Assembly: GCA_963701675.1 (NCBI GenBank)
Contig: OY969623.1
Location: forward strand, 5,704,001-5,768,000
Direction of reading: 5' to 3'
Source of the DNA: G963701675 sp963701675
Lineage (GTDB): Bacteria; Planctomycetota; Planctomycetia; Gemmatales; Gemmataceae
DNA: 64,000 bases
Shown here in pieces: positions 63,416 to 64,000 of the stretch (positions are counted from its first letter, which is position 1; each line of letters opens with the position of its first letter). The position numbers and the translations under genes were made by a program. Below the pieces are notes generated by a model. That model did no database searches. It was given only the letters and a program-made list of their open reading frames with translations, and was not told where the DNA came from.

Positions 63416-63480
63416 AAACACGGCAGCGCTCATTGTGCGGTGTGACGCCGTCGGCCTTTCGTCCTCGGGAAGCAGGGCTT

Positions 63481-63999
63481 TCAACTCGTCCTTCCGACCG
63501 ACGTGCTCCACAAGCTATAAATCGAGAGCGTGACGAAAAAGCCGTAGAAGAGCGCCATGCCAACCAGGGCCGCGCGCCGCCACAGAGGCGGGCGCACGTG
63601 TTCGGGCAGCAGCCGCGTGTTGACATAGAGCAGGTGCAGTGAGGCGACGATGAAGACAAAAGCCGCTACGTTGGCGCCGAGCATTAGCAGGAAGATCGGC
63701 TGCGCGAAGCGTAAAGCGATAATGCCCCAGAGCACGACGACGGCCAGCACGCCGTAGTAGACCGCGCGCACGTCGCCGCCGCGCCAGGCGCGGACGTGGC
63801 GGCTGCCCGTCCAGAGGATGTCCGTAATAGCGCGTACCATCCCCTCCAGGTTGTCGAGCTGAGTTTTGAAAAGGATCCACGCTCCCAGAAACGCGATCGT
63901 TCCACCGAGCAACGCTCCCGCCCGTGCGTCCACGCTGTGAGCGAGTGCGGCGCTAATGCTGAGGCCCTTGATGTCACTGCCGGCCGGAAGTAAGGTCAC
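63481..63999 (-). CDS. Probable Nramp-family metal transporter, carboxyl end (partial)
   Basis: The frame is open to the window edge; a GTG at 63997-63999 may be only an internal codon. Four membrane helices: ALLGGTIAFLGAWILF, YYGVLAVVVLWGIIAL, FLLMLGANVAAFVFIVASL and VGMALFYGFFVTLSIY. TQLDNLEGMVRAITDILW between the first two suggests the Nramp-like planctomycete transporters. Identification is tentative, from the last 170 residues only. Confidence 0.55.
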   Translation of the reverse strand: MTLLPAGSDIKGLSISAALAHSVDARAGALLGGTIAFLGAWILFKTQLDNLEGMVRAITDILWTGSRHVRAWRGGDVRAVYYGVLAVVVLWGIIALRFAQPIFLLMLGANVAAFVFIVASLHLLYVNTRLLPEHVRPPLWRRAALVGMALFYGFFVTLSIYSLWSTSVGRTS

Positions 64000-64000
64000 G

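Overview
The window looks like a chromosome segment of a planctomycete, probably Gemmata-like. The case rests on the mix of protein families: Tat-exported Gfo/Idh/MocA oxidoreductases, three Hanks-type Ser/Thr kinases, a TIGR03067-type secreted protein, a SUMF1 (formylglycine-generating-enzyme-like) lipoprotein-type protein, very large FG-GAP and SBBP beta-propeller proteins that start with an 'LE-x-R' motif, WD40 and HEAT scaffolds, a BamA homologue and PilT. No rRNA, CRISPR array or prophage is visible.

Layout. 0-8 kb: a partial nucleotide-sugar epimerase, ApbE, a SUMF1 protein, an exported oxidoreductase, a multi-pass membrane protein and an S9 peptidase. 8.0-8.46 kb: the RNase P RNA gene (rnpB), whose P12 helix is rebuilt from heptamer repeats into a hairpin of about 34 bp. 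8.5-18 kb: secreted proteins, including two FG-GAP propellers and an SBBP propeller broken by a repeat insertion. 18-28 kb: DUF1697, BamA, WD40, an epimerase, DJ-1/PfpI, xylose isomerase, rhodanese and a second Tat oxidoreductase. 28-39.5 kb: an accessory region with DUF488 and a possible dual-OB partner, an acyl carrier protein and a decayed KAS III, MazF-, PIN- and zeta-type toxin modules, a kinase, an Hsp70, a complete IS element with 18-bp target duplications, and an amino-terminally truncated DUF2075 helicase. 39.5-51.5 kb: an AAA+/WD40 operon, an MFS transporter, endonuclease III, peptidase T, a sugar-kinase locus with a glycosyltransferase, PilT and a DUF433/DUF5615 toxin-antitoxin pair. 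51.6-64 kb: tRNA-Arg, a HEAT protein, a kinase, an isochorismatase, purF, DUF3501, an aquaporin, tRNA-Leu, a large kinase-TPR protein and the end of a probable Nramp transporter.

Two patterns cut across the genes. First, a degenerate heptamer (AGNNNYC on one strand) occurs as tandem arrays at three unrelated loci: inside rnpB, inside the SBBP gene, and across the stop codon of the rhodanese gene. Several REP-like palindromes are also scattered between genes and one lies inside the transposase gene. Second, six otherwise recognisable genes between 29.8 and 51 kb carry single-base frameshifts (KAS III several times, MazF toxin, MFS, PepT, PfkB, DUF5615). This means either residual sequencing indels or real local decay; the sequence alone cannot say which.
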